Part shown: piece by piece, positions 56,988-64,000 of the stretch
How the letters are laid out: each line of letters opens with the position of its first letter
Numbering within the stretch: position 1 is the first letter of the stretch
NCBI RefSeq assembly: GCF_030518155.1
Contig: NZ_JAULRU010000256.1
Coordinates: 1-64,000 of the forward strand
Origin: Gilvimarinus gilvus
Lineage (GTDB): Bacteria > Pseudomonadota > Gammaproteobacteria > Pseudomonadales > Cellvibrionaceae
Direction of reading: 5' to 3'
Length of the DNA stretch: 64,000 nt
Program-made: the position numbers and the translations under genes
The notes under the pieces: model-generated
Told to the model about the DNA's origin: nothing
What the model saw: only the letters and a program-made list of their open reading frames with translations
The model's database searches: none

Positions 56988-58562
56988 ATGCCCAATTCAA
57001 CCCCGCTTAAGGCAGTGCTGTACAAAACACTGCTGTTGATTCTTAGCCTTGCGGCCGTGACCCTCTTGGTCAGTGCCTGTAGCTATTACCAGAAGGTTCC
57101 CGCACCAACGCCTGTTGATCGGTATATTATTGAGCAGGTCACCCTGATCGATGTCGTCAATCAGAAGTTACTCACCAACCGCTTTGTCACCGTCGACGAC
57201 GGTCGCATTGTTCAAATCAGCGCTTGGGACACTCATAAGCTGAACCCGCCATCACACCCAAACCTGCGTCGCATTGATGGGCGTGGTAAATACCTAATGC
57301 CAGGGCTGTGGGACATGCATACGGTACTGACGCGACTGTCGCCCGAGCTGGACTACCCACTGTTTATCGCGCACGGTGTGACCTCCATCCGCAGCAACTT
57401 AACCTGCCCACACCAAGACCGGGTTTCGCTCTACCCGTGTTTTGCCCAAAAGCAACAGTGGAACCAGCGAGTAGCTCAGGGGCAACTGATCGGCCCTCGC
57501 ATTCGCGGGTCCGGTACCTTTCCCGTAAACGGAGCTGACCACCAGCACCCGGACTCGCCAACCTGGCACGGCGCCGACAGCTTAGAGCAAGCCGAAACGC
57601 TGGTGGATTACTACGCAAGCCTGCCGGAATCACTGCGCCCCTTCTTTATAAAAAATTACAACTGGGTAAAGCCCGACGCCTACTTTGCCATGGTTAATAT
57701 GGCGCAAAATAGGGGTCTGGAAATCGGCGGGCACATGCCACGCAAAGTCGGCCTCGAACCATCAGTGCTCGCGGGGCAGCGCTCGTTCGCCCACGCCCGC
57801 CTGTTTATGTATGAGTGCTCAAGCGAGGCGCAAGCTTTGCGCGAAGGCAAGCACTGGGACTTGCCCCTGGCTCAACTCTACCAACTGCTGCTCGACACTC
57901 ACGACCCGGCACTGTGTGATCAACGCTATCAATTGTTGGCACAACACAATGTTTTTCTCTCCCCTACTCTGCTGACCCGACGCAACGATTACCTGGGCCT
58001 ACAGGGGCAACTGACATCGAGGCCCGCCAATAAGTTTGGCCACTACTTATTTACCCTGGAATGGCGCGAAGAGATTGCCGGGCTCAGTGACACCCCAGAG
58101 CAAGACGCGCCGGTTTTTGATCAGTTTTACCAAGCGGCCGCCGCGACCATTGTTCGCGCCCACCATGAGGGTGCCAACTTAATGGTGGGTACCGATGCCA
58201 ACGATATTTTTGTGATACCCGGCGCCTCAATACATGAAGAGATGCTCGAACTGAACCGCGCTGGCATCGATAATTTCGATGTACTGACCGCGGCAACCCA
58301 CACCCCCGCCCAATACTTTAGGCAAACGGACGACGCGGGTAGCGTAGCTGTGGGCAAACAGGCTGACCTACTATTATTAAATGCCAACCCAGTAGAAAAC
58401 ATCCAACATACGCAATCCATTCATATGGTGCTTCAGGGGCGGCTTATTTATGATGAGACGACACTGGCAGCGCTCAAAAACCGCGCCAGGGCACGAGCAA
58501 AAAGTCACTGGCCAACCGTAAAACTGTTATTCTGGTGGGCGCAAAATCCGGGAGGTTTTTAG
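56988..58562 (+). CDS. Amidohydrolase-family lipoprotein with an incomplete metal site
   Basis: A 524-residue lipoprotein (LVSAC lipobox, C31) of the imidazolonepropionase/prolidase-like amidohydrolase superfamily. The usual HxH at the start of the barrel reads H111-T-V113, so the second metal ligand is missing. Later positions are present: FIKNYN (Lys), GGHMPR, SFAHAR, and GTDAND with the catalytic Asp. The activity may be changed or lost. GGAGG precedes the ATG. It heads an operon with a response regulator and a sensor kinase, which start five bases after the stop. Confidence 0.85.
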   Translation: MPNSTPLKAVLYKTLLLILSLAAVTLLVSACSYYQKVPAPTPVDRYIIEQVTLIDVVNQKLLTNRFVTVDDGRIVQISAWDTHKLNPPSHPNLRRIDGRGKYLMPGLWDMHTVLTRLSPELDYPLFIAHGVTSIRSNLTCPHQDRVSLYPCFAQKQQWNQRVAQGQLIGPRIRGSGTFPVNGADHQHPDSPTWHGADSLEQAETLVDYYASLPESLRPFFIKNYNWVKPDAYFAMVNMAQNRGLEIGGHMPRKVGLEPSVLAGQRSFAHARLFMYECSSEAQALREGKHWDLPLAQLYQLLLDTHDPALCDQRYQLLAQHNVFLSPTLLTRRNDYLGLQGQLTSRPANKFGHYLFTLEWREEIAGLSDTPEQDAPVFDQFYQAAAATIVRAHHEGANLMVGTDANDIFVIPGASIHEEMLELNRAGIDNFDVLTAATHTPAQYFRQTDDAGSVAVGKQADLLLLNANPVENIQHTQSIHMVLQGRLIYDETTLAALKNRARARAKSHWPTVKLLFWWAQNPGGF

Positions 58563-58567
58563 TTGCA

Positions 58568-59263
58568 GTGGGCTCATTAAAAATACTCATCATTGAAGAC
58601 AACGCCACCATTGCCGCGCAAACCGGCGAGTTTCTCTGTGGCCTCATGTGGCAAGTGGATTTTGCTGCGGATGCCGCGCTGGGCGCGCACTTAGCCCGCA
58701 CCGAAATCTACGATGTCATATTGCTGGACTTGAACCTTCCCGACCAGGACGGCCTGGATCTGTGCCAAACCATCAAGCGCGAGGCCGAACGCACGCCGCC
58801 CATTTTAATGGTGACCGCACGTGACAGCTTTGAGGACAAGGCCGCGGGCTTCAACCGGGGCGCGGATGATTACCTTACCAAACCTTTCGATTTGCGCGAA
58901 CTGGCGCTGCGCTGTCAGGCCCTTGCCCGCCGTCAGTCGCTGCACCAACCCAAGGTATGGGAGGTGGGGTCTTTGCGCCTGAACGCGCGCACACAACAGG
59001 CGTGGCGAGAAAGCACCTTGCTCAACCTAACCCATACCGGATTCAAGATTCTCGACGCGCTGGCCCAGGCCTACCCAGAGCCCGTTTCCCGCTCTGTGCT
59101 AAGTCACCATTTGTGGGGCGACTCGCCACCGGAAACGGACGCACTCAAATCCCACGTGTACGCACTGCGCCAGGCACTCGACAAACCTTTTGCCCACCCC
59201 ATGCTTAAAACCATTCTCAACGTCGGCTACAAACTGGAGGGGCTGGATGACTTTGATACGTAG
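58568..59263 (+). CDS. OmpR/PhoB-family response regulator
   Basis: A 231-residue regulator with a receiver domain (IEDN acidic pair, phosphoacceptor D54 in ILLDLNLPDQDGL, the conserved Lys in DDYLTKPFDLRE) and a winged-helix DNA-binding domain (LTHTGFKILDAL, SVLSHHLWGD, KSHVYALRQALDKP). The GTG at 58568 is the best start; a longer frame to 58535 overlaps the amidohydrolase. It is followed by its kinase with an overlap of 17 bases. Confidence 0.9.
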   Translation: MGSLKILIIEDNATIAAQTGEFLCGLMWQVDFAADAALGAHLARTEIYDVILLDLNLPDQDGLDLCQTIKREAERTPPILMVTARDSFEDKAAGFNRGADDYLTKPFDLRELALRCQALARRQSLHQPKVWEVGSLRLNARTQQAWRESTLLNLTHTGFKILDALAQAYPEPVSRSVLSHHLWGDSPPETDALKSHVYALRQALDKPFAHPMLKTILNVGYKLEGLDDFDT

Positions 59264-60464
59264 CATCAAGCATCAGGTCATGCTGAGTTTGATCGGTCTG
59301 GCGGTAAGCTTGACGCTGGTGTTTTCCGGCTTTGTTCTAATAACCGCCTTTGCGGTGGAAGACGCTCTGCTCTACCGAGTGATCGACCAGCAAGCGCAAA
59401 AACTGAAGCAGCTCGGCCCAGGTGAGCAAGCCCCGGCTTTACCGATAGGTATGCGCTACTATCCATCCCTGCAGGCGGCGCCGCAAAGTGCTCAAGTGCG
59501 ATTGGCACGGCCGCAAAACACCGGCGAACTTTTCAGCGCTGACGACAAACATTATCACTACCGAAAAATAGACGGTGAAACTGAACCGGCTTACCTCATT
59601 GCCGAAGTCTCGCCTCTGCTCGTTGTCAGTCGGCAACCGGGATTGTTCCTGCTCTGCGCCGTGGGCCTGGGTGTTTCCCTAGTCGGCGCCGTATGGCTCG
59701 CGGTGGTTTTGTCGCGGCGCATTGTCACCCCCATACTGACCCTAACCGACGCCGCGAAAGCCGCCGAAGAACCCAACGCCGACACCGCCATGCCACAGCT
59801 GCCCCATGAGCTTGGCTACCTTGCCGAGAAAATGCAGCAAAGCTTCACCGCACTTAACACCACCTTAGAAAAAGAAAAAGCGTTTGCCAACAACGTCAGT
59901 CACGAGCTGCGCACACCTCTGGCCGTTATCAACAACGCTTGCACGCTGATTGCGCAGCGCGGTTACACGACCACAGACCTAGACACCATCAACCGTGCCA
60001 GCAACCAAATGCAGCACACCATTGACGCGCTCTTAGCCATGGCCCGCTCAGAAAAGGCCTCAACGCAATTGTGCCGGCTTAAACACCACATAGAACAGCA
60101 ACTGATGTCGAAAGAGCTTGTGCTGCCCAATCACTGGCAATTATCACTCGATATTGCCGACGATATTAAAGTCAATGCCAACCCCCGGCTGCTGGATATT
60201 GTGCTGATCAACTTGCTTAACAATGCCCTTGAACACTGCAGTGCAGCCAAACTGTCCATCGTCGCTGACGACGAGTGTTTGGCATTCACCAACCCAGCAG
60301 CGCCATCCTTACTGCAAAACCTCACCGCGGCGGGTGTTCACAACAGTGACAGTCGCGGTATTGGACAGGGGCTGTATTTAGTCTCGCGCATCGCCGAACA
60401 TCAGGGCTGGACACTGTCGGTTAACAGCACCGGAGAAAACTTTGTGGCGACCTTAACATGGTAA
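59247..60464 (+). CDS. Sensor histidine kinase, PhoQ/QseC-like layout
   Basis: A 405-residue membrane kinase with helices near residues 13-35 and 135-158 that enclose a periplasmic sensor of about 100 residues, a HAMP-like linker, HisKA (NVSHELRTPLAVINN) and an ATPase domain (NLLNNALEHCS, GIGQGLYLV). The G1 box is weak. The ATG at 59247 overlaps the regulator stop by 17 bases. The 3' end overlaps the convergent hydrolase gene by 44 bases. The signal is unknown; a link to the lipoprotein amidohydrolase upstream is suggested by the operon. Confidence 0.88.
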   Translation: MTLIRSIKHQVMLSLIGLAVSLTLVFSGFVLITAFAVEDALLYRVIDQQAQKLKQLGPGEQAPALPIGMRYYPSLQAAPQSAQVRLARPQNTGELFSADDKHYHYRKIDGETEPAYLIAEVSPLLVVSRQPGLFLLCAVGLGVSLVGAVWLAVVLSRRIVTPILTLTDAAKAAEEPNADTAMPQLPHELGYLAEKMQQSFTALNTTLEKEKAFANNVSHELRTPLAVINNACTLIAQRGYTTTDLDTINRASNQMQHTIDALLAMARSEKASTQLCRLKHHIEQQLMSKELVLPNHWQLSLDIADDIKVNANPRLLDIVLINLLNNALEHCSAAKLSIVADDECLAFTNPAAPSLLQNLTAAGVHNSDSRGIGQGLYLVSRIAEHQGWTLSVNSTGENFVATLTW

Positions 60465-61410
60465 AATCAACGTTAAATTGCCCCGCATACTCGCTGTGGG
60501 AATCAACCATACCCTCAACGGCGTCAGTCAGTAGCGTTAGGTCCATAAACTCTGGATCGATCAGATCAAAATGGTTCGCACCAGAAATCACCATGTACTC
60601 GCTCATATCCCCGGCGATTAGTGCGGCATCAGTGTAGGACTGGGATATACGCGGCGGCACAATCGTATCCGCCGCGCCACCAATCAGTAGAGTAGGCAAC
60701 CCTATTGGTAGCATTTCAATGGGCGAGGTGTTGGCCATGCGCTGGCCCAGGCCAAGCGGCGAAAGTGAATCCGCGTTAATAAGCAGCTGGCCAATACTGC
60801 TACAAACGCGCGAGGACAGATCCGCTACGCCCGCCAGACTAACCGCACCACTCAGTGCTAACGGGGCATCAGAGTACAGCACACTGGCCGAATCAATTTT
60901 ATCCCGGCTCGCCAGCCACAACGCCAAATGGCCACCCGCGCTATGGCCCATACTGACCACTTGCTGCGGGTCTACGGGGTAGCTTAGCGCCAACTCCGAA
61001 ACATAGTCAGCGGCCTTGGCAACATCCTTAAACAGATTGGGCCACTCACCGCCGCCACCCAAGCGCCGATATTCAATATTCCAAACCGCCAGCCCCCGCA
61101 ATGCCAACGCGTGAGACAACGCCTGCGTATACTCAAGCCCGTAGGGAAGCTGCCAACACCCGCCGTGTATCATGACTACAAGGGGAAAGGGCGATGCCTG
61201 AGCCTCAGTGGGCAAATACAGATCGCCAAACTGATCATCCAGCGGCCCCCAACTGACCCGGTTAACCGTCACATCGCCTTTTGGCATTGATGGTGGAACT
61301 GAAGACGAAGATGACGAGCTGCTTACCGAAGGCGCGCTAGAACTACTGCCGCCCCCACACCCAGTGAAAGTGAATAGGCTTAGTACTAATATCAGTATGG
61401 ATCTGGTCAT
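60421..61410 (-). CDS. Alpha/beta hydrolase lipoprotein with polyserine linker
   Basis: A 329-residue lipoprotein (lipobox FTGC, C18) followed by a Ser-rich linker (S-rich run 22-40) and an esterase/prolyl-peptidase-like hydrolase. Motifs are MIHGGCWQ (oxyanion hole), GHSAGGH (nucleophile), DTIVPP and GANHFDL (acid, His). AGGAGG precedes the ATG. Its C-terminal codons lie on the antisense of the kinase end. The substrate is unknown. Confidence 0.86.
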   Translation of the reverse strand: MTRSILILVLSLFTFTGCGGGSSSSAPSVSSSSSSSSVPPSMPKGDVTVNRVSWGPLDDQFGDLYLPTEAQASPFPLVVMIHGGCWQLPYGLEYTQALSHALALRGLAVWNIEYRRLGGGGEWPNLFKDVAKAADYVSELALSYPVDPQQVVSMGHSAGGHLALWLASRDKIDSASVLYSDAPLALSGAVSLAGVADLSSRVCSSIGQLLINADSLSPLGLGQRMANTSPIEMLPIGLPTLLIGGAADTIVPPRISQSYTDAALIAGDMSEYMVISGANHFDLIDPEFMDLTLLTDAVEGMVDSHSEYAGQFNVDFTMLRSPQSFLRCC

Positions 61411-61518
61411 AAGTAGACCTCCTTAGTACTGATACGTTAGAGAAGCGGGGCTAGATGCAAGAAGTCAGGGAAGAACGTGCTTGGTATCGTGGGAAGTCCA
61501 GTCCGCCACCACTTATGC

Positions 61519-61848
61519 TCAGAATAGGAAATCCAAAAGTTTCTGCCCCTCGCCAACCTTTCTTTTGTAAATGTCTGTATATCCGCAGTCCATACAGCTG
61601 ACTGTAATATACCTTTCAGTTTCTACATCTATAACGGCATGCAGACCACTGCCCGCCGCATGCAAATACCCAGGTTCATAACCTTCACAACCGCATTTCG
61701 GGCAACTGTATGACTGCCCCATTTGTTTATCAGCGATAGCCTTCTTTACGGCCTTAATATTTTCAGGGTATTTCTCACCATTTATAGAATTAAGAGCATC
61801 AAACAGCTCTTCGAGTGAGTAGGAATCAAAGTCTGGTCGATCTCGCAT
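61519..61848 (-). CDS. Zn-ribbon protein with N-terminal helical extension
   Basis: A 109-residue protein with an N-terminal helical part (1-44, SLEELFDALNSINGEKYPENIKAVKKAI) and a zinc ribbon with C49-x2-C52 and C85-x2-C88 (SCPKCGCEG ... SCMDCGYTDIYK). The ribbon half resembles the YpzJ-like group (COG3478), where a terminal FDFLF-type tail follows (LLDFLF here). Such proteins are presumed nucleic-acid binders. Cys spacing and the C-terminal motif support a functional ribbon. It is not obviously linked to neighbours. Confidence 0.75.
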   Translation of the reverse strand: MRDRPDFDSYSLEELFDALNSINGEKYPENIKAVKKAIADKQMGQSYSCPKCGCEGYEPGYLHAAGSGLHAVIDVETERYITVSCMDCGYTDIYKRKVGEGQKLLDFLF

Positions 61849-62245
61849 AGCTTCCTCTTGCTGACGAAAAATCTAAAACTACTTTAACTTTATTTTGATG
61901 AAGAAAACAGCCCATCTATGGAAAGAAGTGGAGCCAGATAAGACTTGTGGCTTAATTTTCACTTATCGAATCGTCGTACGCCACATTTCGCGACATTGGC
62001 CCTGCGCCCCGTGAGTTGCTCTACCTAATTCTTAAAGCGTACATAGCCCAGTACTAAACCTCAGTTAATCGAAGTATGCTGGAGTAATCGGCAGTTTCAA
62101 TACGACCTAGGCTGTCCATGGCTTCACTCTTGAATACAAACGAGCGATATATTAAAAAATAGTGGTACAAACTTACGACACAGCAACGAAGATTACCGGC
62201 CATAAGTTTCATATAACACGACTAAATTTATTGATTTAGGCTGTA
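61849..62245. other. AT-richer intergenic region without a supported gene
   Basis: About 397 bp between the Zn-ribbon and beta-lactamase-like genes. It looks AT-richer than the core region. A 38-codon frame from about 61900 is the longest thing with an ATG, and it has no recognisable content. No hairpin terminator or operator stands out. Confidence 0.5.
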
Positions 62246-63409
62246 TTAATCGTAAGGACTAAAATCTCGCAACTTAGTGTCGACCCGATAAGAAATGGCA
62301 CCTATCTCAATATCACGGTTAACAAAAAGAGCGTAGCTGACGCCATTGGGAAATTGTCGCACCAAAGTACTTGTGCCCCACAATGTGCCGTTTGTGTAGC
62401 TATCAAACATTTCCCCGGGCTGCAGTGGCTCGCCACCTGGAAGTTCATACGCTTGAGCGAACAGTGCCATCGCACCAGCTGTGGAAACGGATTGCCCAAC
62501 GGCAACCCAATTTTTAGATTCAAGACCTTCGTCAACGCAAAGCGCTTCTTCACCAATTGTAAAAATGCTTGGACACATTTGGTCTGAAATATAATGGGGT
62601 TCACGCGGGTCACGATCTATAGGCTTAGACTCGGCAGCATCAAAGTCCAAATCGGAAACCCCCAATGGCGCCATGATTGCTGTTTGCACATACTGAACGT
62701 ATGTTGTCTGAGAGGCCTGCTCAATAATCATTCCCAGAAGTAGATAACCAAAATTGGAATAGCGAGCGATGCTGGCGTCAGGTTCGCCCGGCGTAAAATC
62801 AAGCGGCCGCCGCATTATAAAGCGGACTATATCTTCTCGCGTTGGCGGACCCGAAAGCCCAAGGGCGTCTCTTATTTCAGCTTCCTGAGTAACTACGCTC
62901 CCCGACTCCAGGTACCATCCGCCGGCATGTTCAATCAATTGCAGAATCGTAATATCCTTTGCCCTGGGATCACTCTCCGGCGGCAACAACTCGTTAGACA
63001 ACCAGCAAGGAGAGTTAATGCCGGTGCAAAAAACGTGATCAGAGAGCGCTAAAACTCCGGATTTTTCTAATTCGTGCATCGCGGCGGCTGTAACGGGTTT
63101 AACACTACTTGCAGTACGCATTAGAGCGTCCTGCCTAAGCCTTATTGTTCTTTCCGCATCTTGAAATCCGAAGGCATTTTCATACAGTATTTCGCCATCC
63201 TTGGCGACGGCCAAAAGCATAGCGGACGCACCACTACTCTGCATCATTTGCCCCATGGCTCCATCCATATCGAAACTTAAACTCCTTCTCTGAACATCTG
63301 AAGTAGAGTCTCCAACGTCTGGGCCTGAGCTGTTAGACTCGTTGCTGCCTCCGCAAGACAATAGGAAACTTGTCAATAACGAGAGTAATAAAATCCTGTA
63401 TTTTTTCAT
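62246..63409 (-). CDS. Serine hydrolase lipoprotein, class C beta-lactamase/esterase family
   Basis: A 387-residue lipoprotein (LLSC lipobox, C19) of the AmpC/esterase (Beta-lactamase PF00144) group. The SxxK motif is S101-S-V-K104 and YSN stands in the YxN position. An HxG-like third motif is not obvious. Members include esterases and D-aminopeptidases, and antibiotic hydrolysis should not be assumed. I set the start at MKKYRILLLS (63409) because it gives a standard signal peptide; the frame extends eight codons further. Confidence 0.82.
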   Translation of the reverse strand: MKKYRILLLSLLTSFLLSCGGSNESNSSGPDVGDSTSDVQRRSLSFDMDGAMGQMMQSSGASAMLLAVAKDGEILYENAFGFQDAERTIRLRQDALMRTASSVKPVTAAAMHELEKSGVLALSDHVFCTGINSPCWLSNELLPPESDPRAKDITILQLIEHAGGWYLESGSVVTQEAEIRDALGLSGPPTREDIVRFIMRRPLDFTPGEPDASIARYSNFGYLLLGMIIEQASQTTYVQYVQTAIMAPLGVSDLDFDAAESKPIDRDPREPHYISDQMCPSIFTIGEEALCVDEGLESKNWVAVGQSVSTAGAMALFAQAYELPGGEPLQPGEMFDSYTNGTLWGTSTLVRQFPNGVSYALFVNRDIEIGAISYRVDTKLRDFSPYD

Positions 63410-63433
63410 TATATATTCCTTGTGAAAACACAA

Positions 63434-63749
63434 ATCAATATTTCTCTATTTCGGACATCCAGACTCTTCTCGGTGATCATGCCTTGTATCTTAACCCCTG
63501 CTTAGCTCAACACGCTCAACGCTGGGGTGAGATGAAACCTATGACACAACATTCATTATTCTCACTTCGCCGAGCGTTGGATGTCCCACCTGAACGAGAA
63601 AAATCGGGACAAAATCTTGGACACCCACCAATTTGACAATGCCATACAAGTGAGCCAAAGTAAATTTAGGAACCTCTGATTAACCTCCAGGGGGCATCGC
63701 CAGGGGGCATCCAGGGGCATCGGGGTCAGGCCTTACATTTTACATCTCG
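63434..63749. other. Mosaic intergenic region with repeat relics
   Basis: No gene is supported. The region contains a GACACCCACCA-type segment near 63620, a solo family B end (63669-63682) and short GGGGGCATC repeats (about 63689-63722), ending in GGGGTCAGGCCTTACATTTTACAT. That last stretch resembles the conserved sequence that borders RAYT-type transposase genes. The 88-codon plus-strand frame here is considered accidental. Confidence 0.5.
63669..63682 (+). repeat. Solo terminal repeat of family B
   Basis: GGAACCTCTGATTA, preceded by TTTA, matches the family B end with G to A at position 4. No partner end is found in the remaining 300 bp. It may be a relic or one end of an element whose other end lies outside the window. 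Confidence 0.5.
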
Positions 63750-64000
63750 TCATTCATCGAAGCTCCTCACTGCTCGACTTACCGTTGCATAGCTGACTCC
63801 AAACGCATCACCAACCTCAGACAGCGTATAGTGACCACTGCGGTAAGCCTCTGACATGCCCTGCTTTCGGTCTTTGTAACTGTCGACGTAATGCTCTAAT
63901 GGTTTCGGCGGGCTGAGCTTCTGGGGTTTTGGAATATCAAGCAAGGACTGATTCGGATCCATCTTGGCTTGTGTATCTTCAATAAACTCATCTGACCCAA
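63750..64000 (-). CDS. REP-associated (RAYT-like) transposase, C-terminal part only
   Basis: The 3' end of a gene that continues beyond the right edge: the frame is open from 64000 and stops at 63750. The visible 83 residues include PLEHYVDSYKDRKQGMSEAYRSGHYTLSEVGDAFGVSYATVSRAV, the C-terminal helix-turn-helix found in Y1-type (IS200-like, HUH) REP-associated transposases. The catalytic HUH and Tyr motifs would lie outside the window. The methionine at 63962 is internal. It is bordered on its 3' side by a GGGGTCAGG-type sequence, the expected flank. Confidence 0.7.
   Translation of the reverse strand, partial: GSDEFIEDTQAKMDPNQSLLDIPKPQKLSPPKPLEHYVDSYKDRKQGMSEAYRSGHYTLSEVGDAFGVSYATVSRAVRSFDE

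Noticed and set aside
61900-62020. Short frame of about 38 codons starting ATGAAGAAAACAGCC
   Set aside because: Too short, without ribosome binding site or recognisable features.
62246-63409. Antibiotic-resistance beta-lactamase
   Set aside because: The SxxK and YxN motifs are shared with esterases and peptidases, and the third KTG-like motif is not evident; no resistance context is visible.
63370-63636. 88-codon plus-strand frame near the right edge
   Set aside because: It starts antisense to the beta-lactamase-like signal peptide and runs into repeat relics; likely chance or a decayed fragment.

Overview
The window reads as chromosomal DNA of a marine-type gammaproteobacterium, most likely of the Cellvibrionales/Cellvibrionaceae sphere. 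The gene order clpB-pgeF-rluD-bamD-(nadE)-pilS-pilR-minor pilins-ispH-fkpB-lspA-ileS-ribF-murJ resembles the Pseudomonas aeruginosa PA4542-PA4562 neighbourhood (recalled, not searched). Several exported lipoproteins carry polyserine linkers behind the lipobox, a habit of Saccharophagus/Teredinibacter-like bacteria. The species cannot be named from sequence alone.

Layout. 1-240: two tandem stringent-type promoters firing leftward out of the window, probably the leader of an rRNA operon. 351-6509: pssA, then the branched-chain amino acid block (ilvC, divergent ilvY, ilvH, ilvI with a long 5' leader) and a DUF4124 protein. 6578-12442: clpB, pgeF, rluD, bamD. 12509-17270: nadE, then pilS/pilR. 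17292-25221: minor-pilin operon fimU-pilV-pilW-pilX-pilY1-pilE on the minus strand, plus a divergent second FimT-like pseudopilin. 25226-32751: ispH, fkpB, lspA, ileS, ribF, murJ. 32802-36166: Fur-box-controlled TonB receptor and PepSY membrane protein. 36202-36518: LexA-controlled yebG. 36674-40989: hybrid histidine kinase and an EAL-receiver protein with a degenerate EAL domain. 41550-48158: DUF599 protein, two short-chain-dehydrogenase-like proteins, two phospholipase-D-type cardiolipin synthases and a small secreted protein. 48506-52150: very large lipoprotein fusing ThuA, sorbosone-dehydrogenase-like and c-type cytochrome modules. 52229-54732: ECF sigma factor and von Willebrand factor A protein. 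55168-63409: accessory-looking genes (two alpha/beta hydrolase lipoproteins, yibL, amidohydrolase with its two-component system, Zn-ribbon protein, class C beta-lactamase-like lipoprotein). 63750-64000: 3' end of a REP-type (RAYT-like) transposase running off the right edge.

The most distinctive non-coding content is two families of short non-autonomous inverted-repeat elements. Family A is about 260 bp with ends CAGGCTGTTGAAAAA. Family B is about 175-268 bp with ends GGAGCCTCTGATTAA. Both sit in CTAG/CTAA-type duplicated targets. One B element is nested inside an A element with a visible CTAG duplication, and the empty site is present in two other A copies in this same window. Their edges coincide with stop codons of pgeF and cls, and one copy supplies the C-terminus and stop of a hydrolase gene. 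Three intergenic arrays of 7-bp tandem repeats, all with an ACGG core, form a second unexplained theme.

Most of the window is core housekeeping. The candidates for something less described are the ThuA/GSDH/cytochrome lipoprotein, the element families and their stop-codon targeting, the ilvI leader, and the hairpin over the ribosome binding site of the ECF sigma factor.
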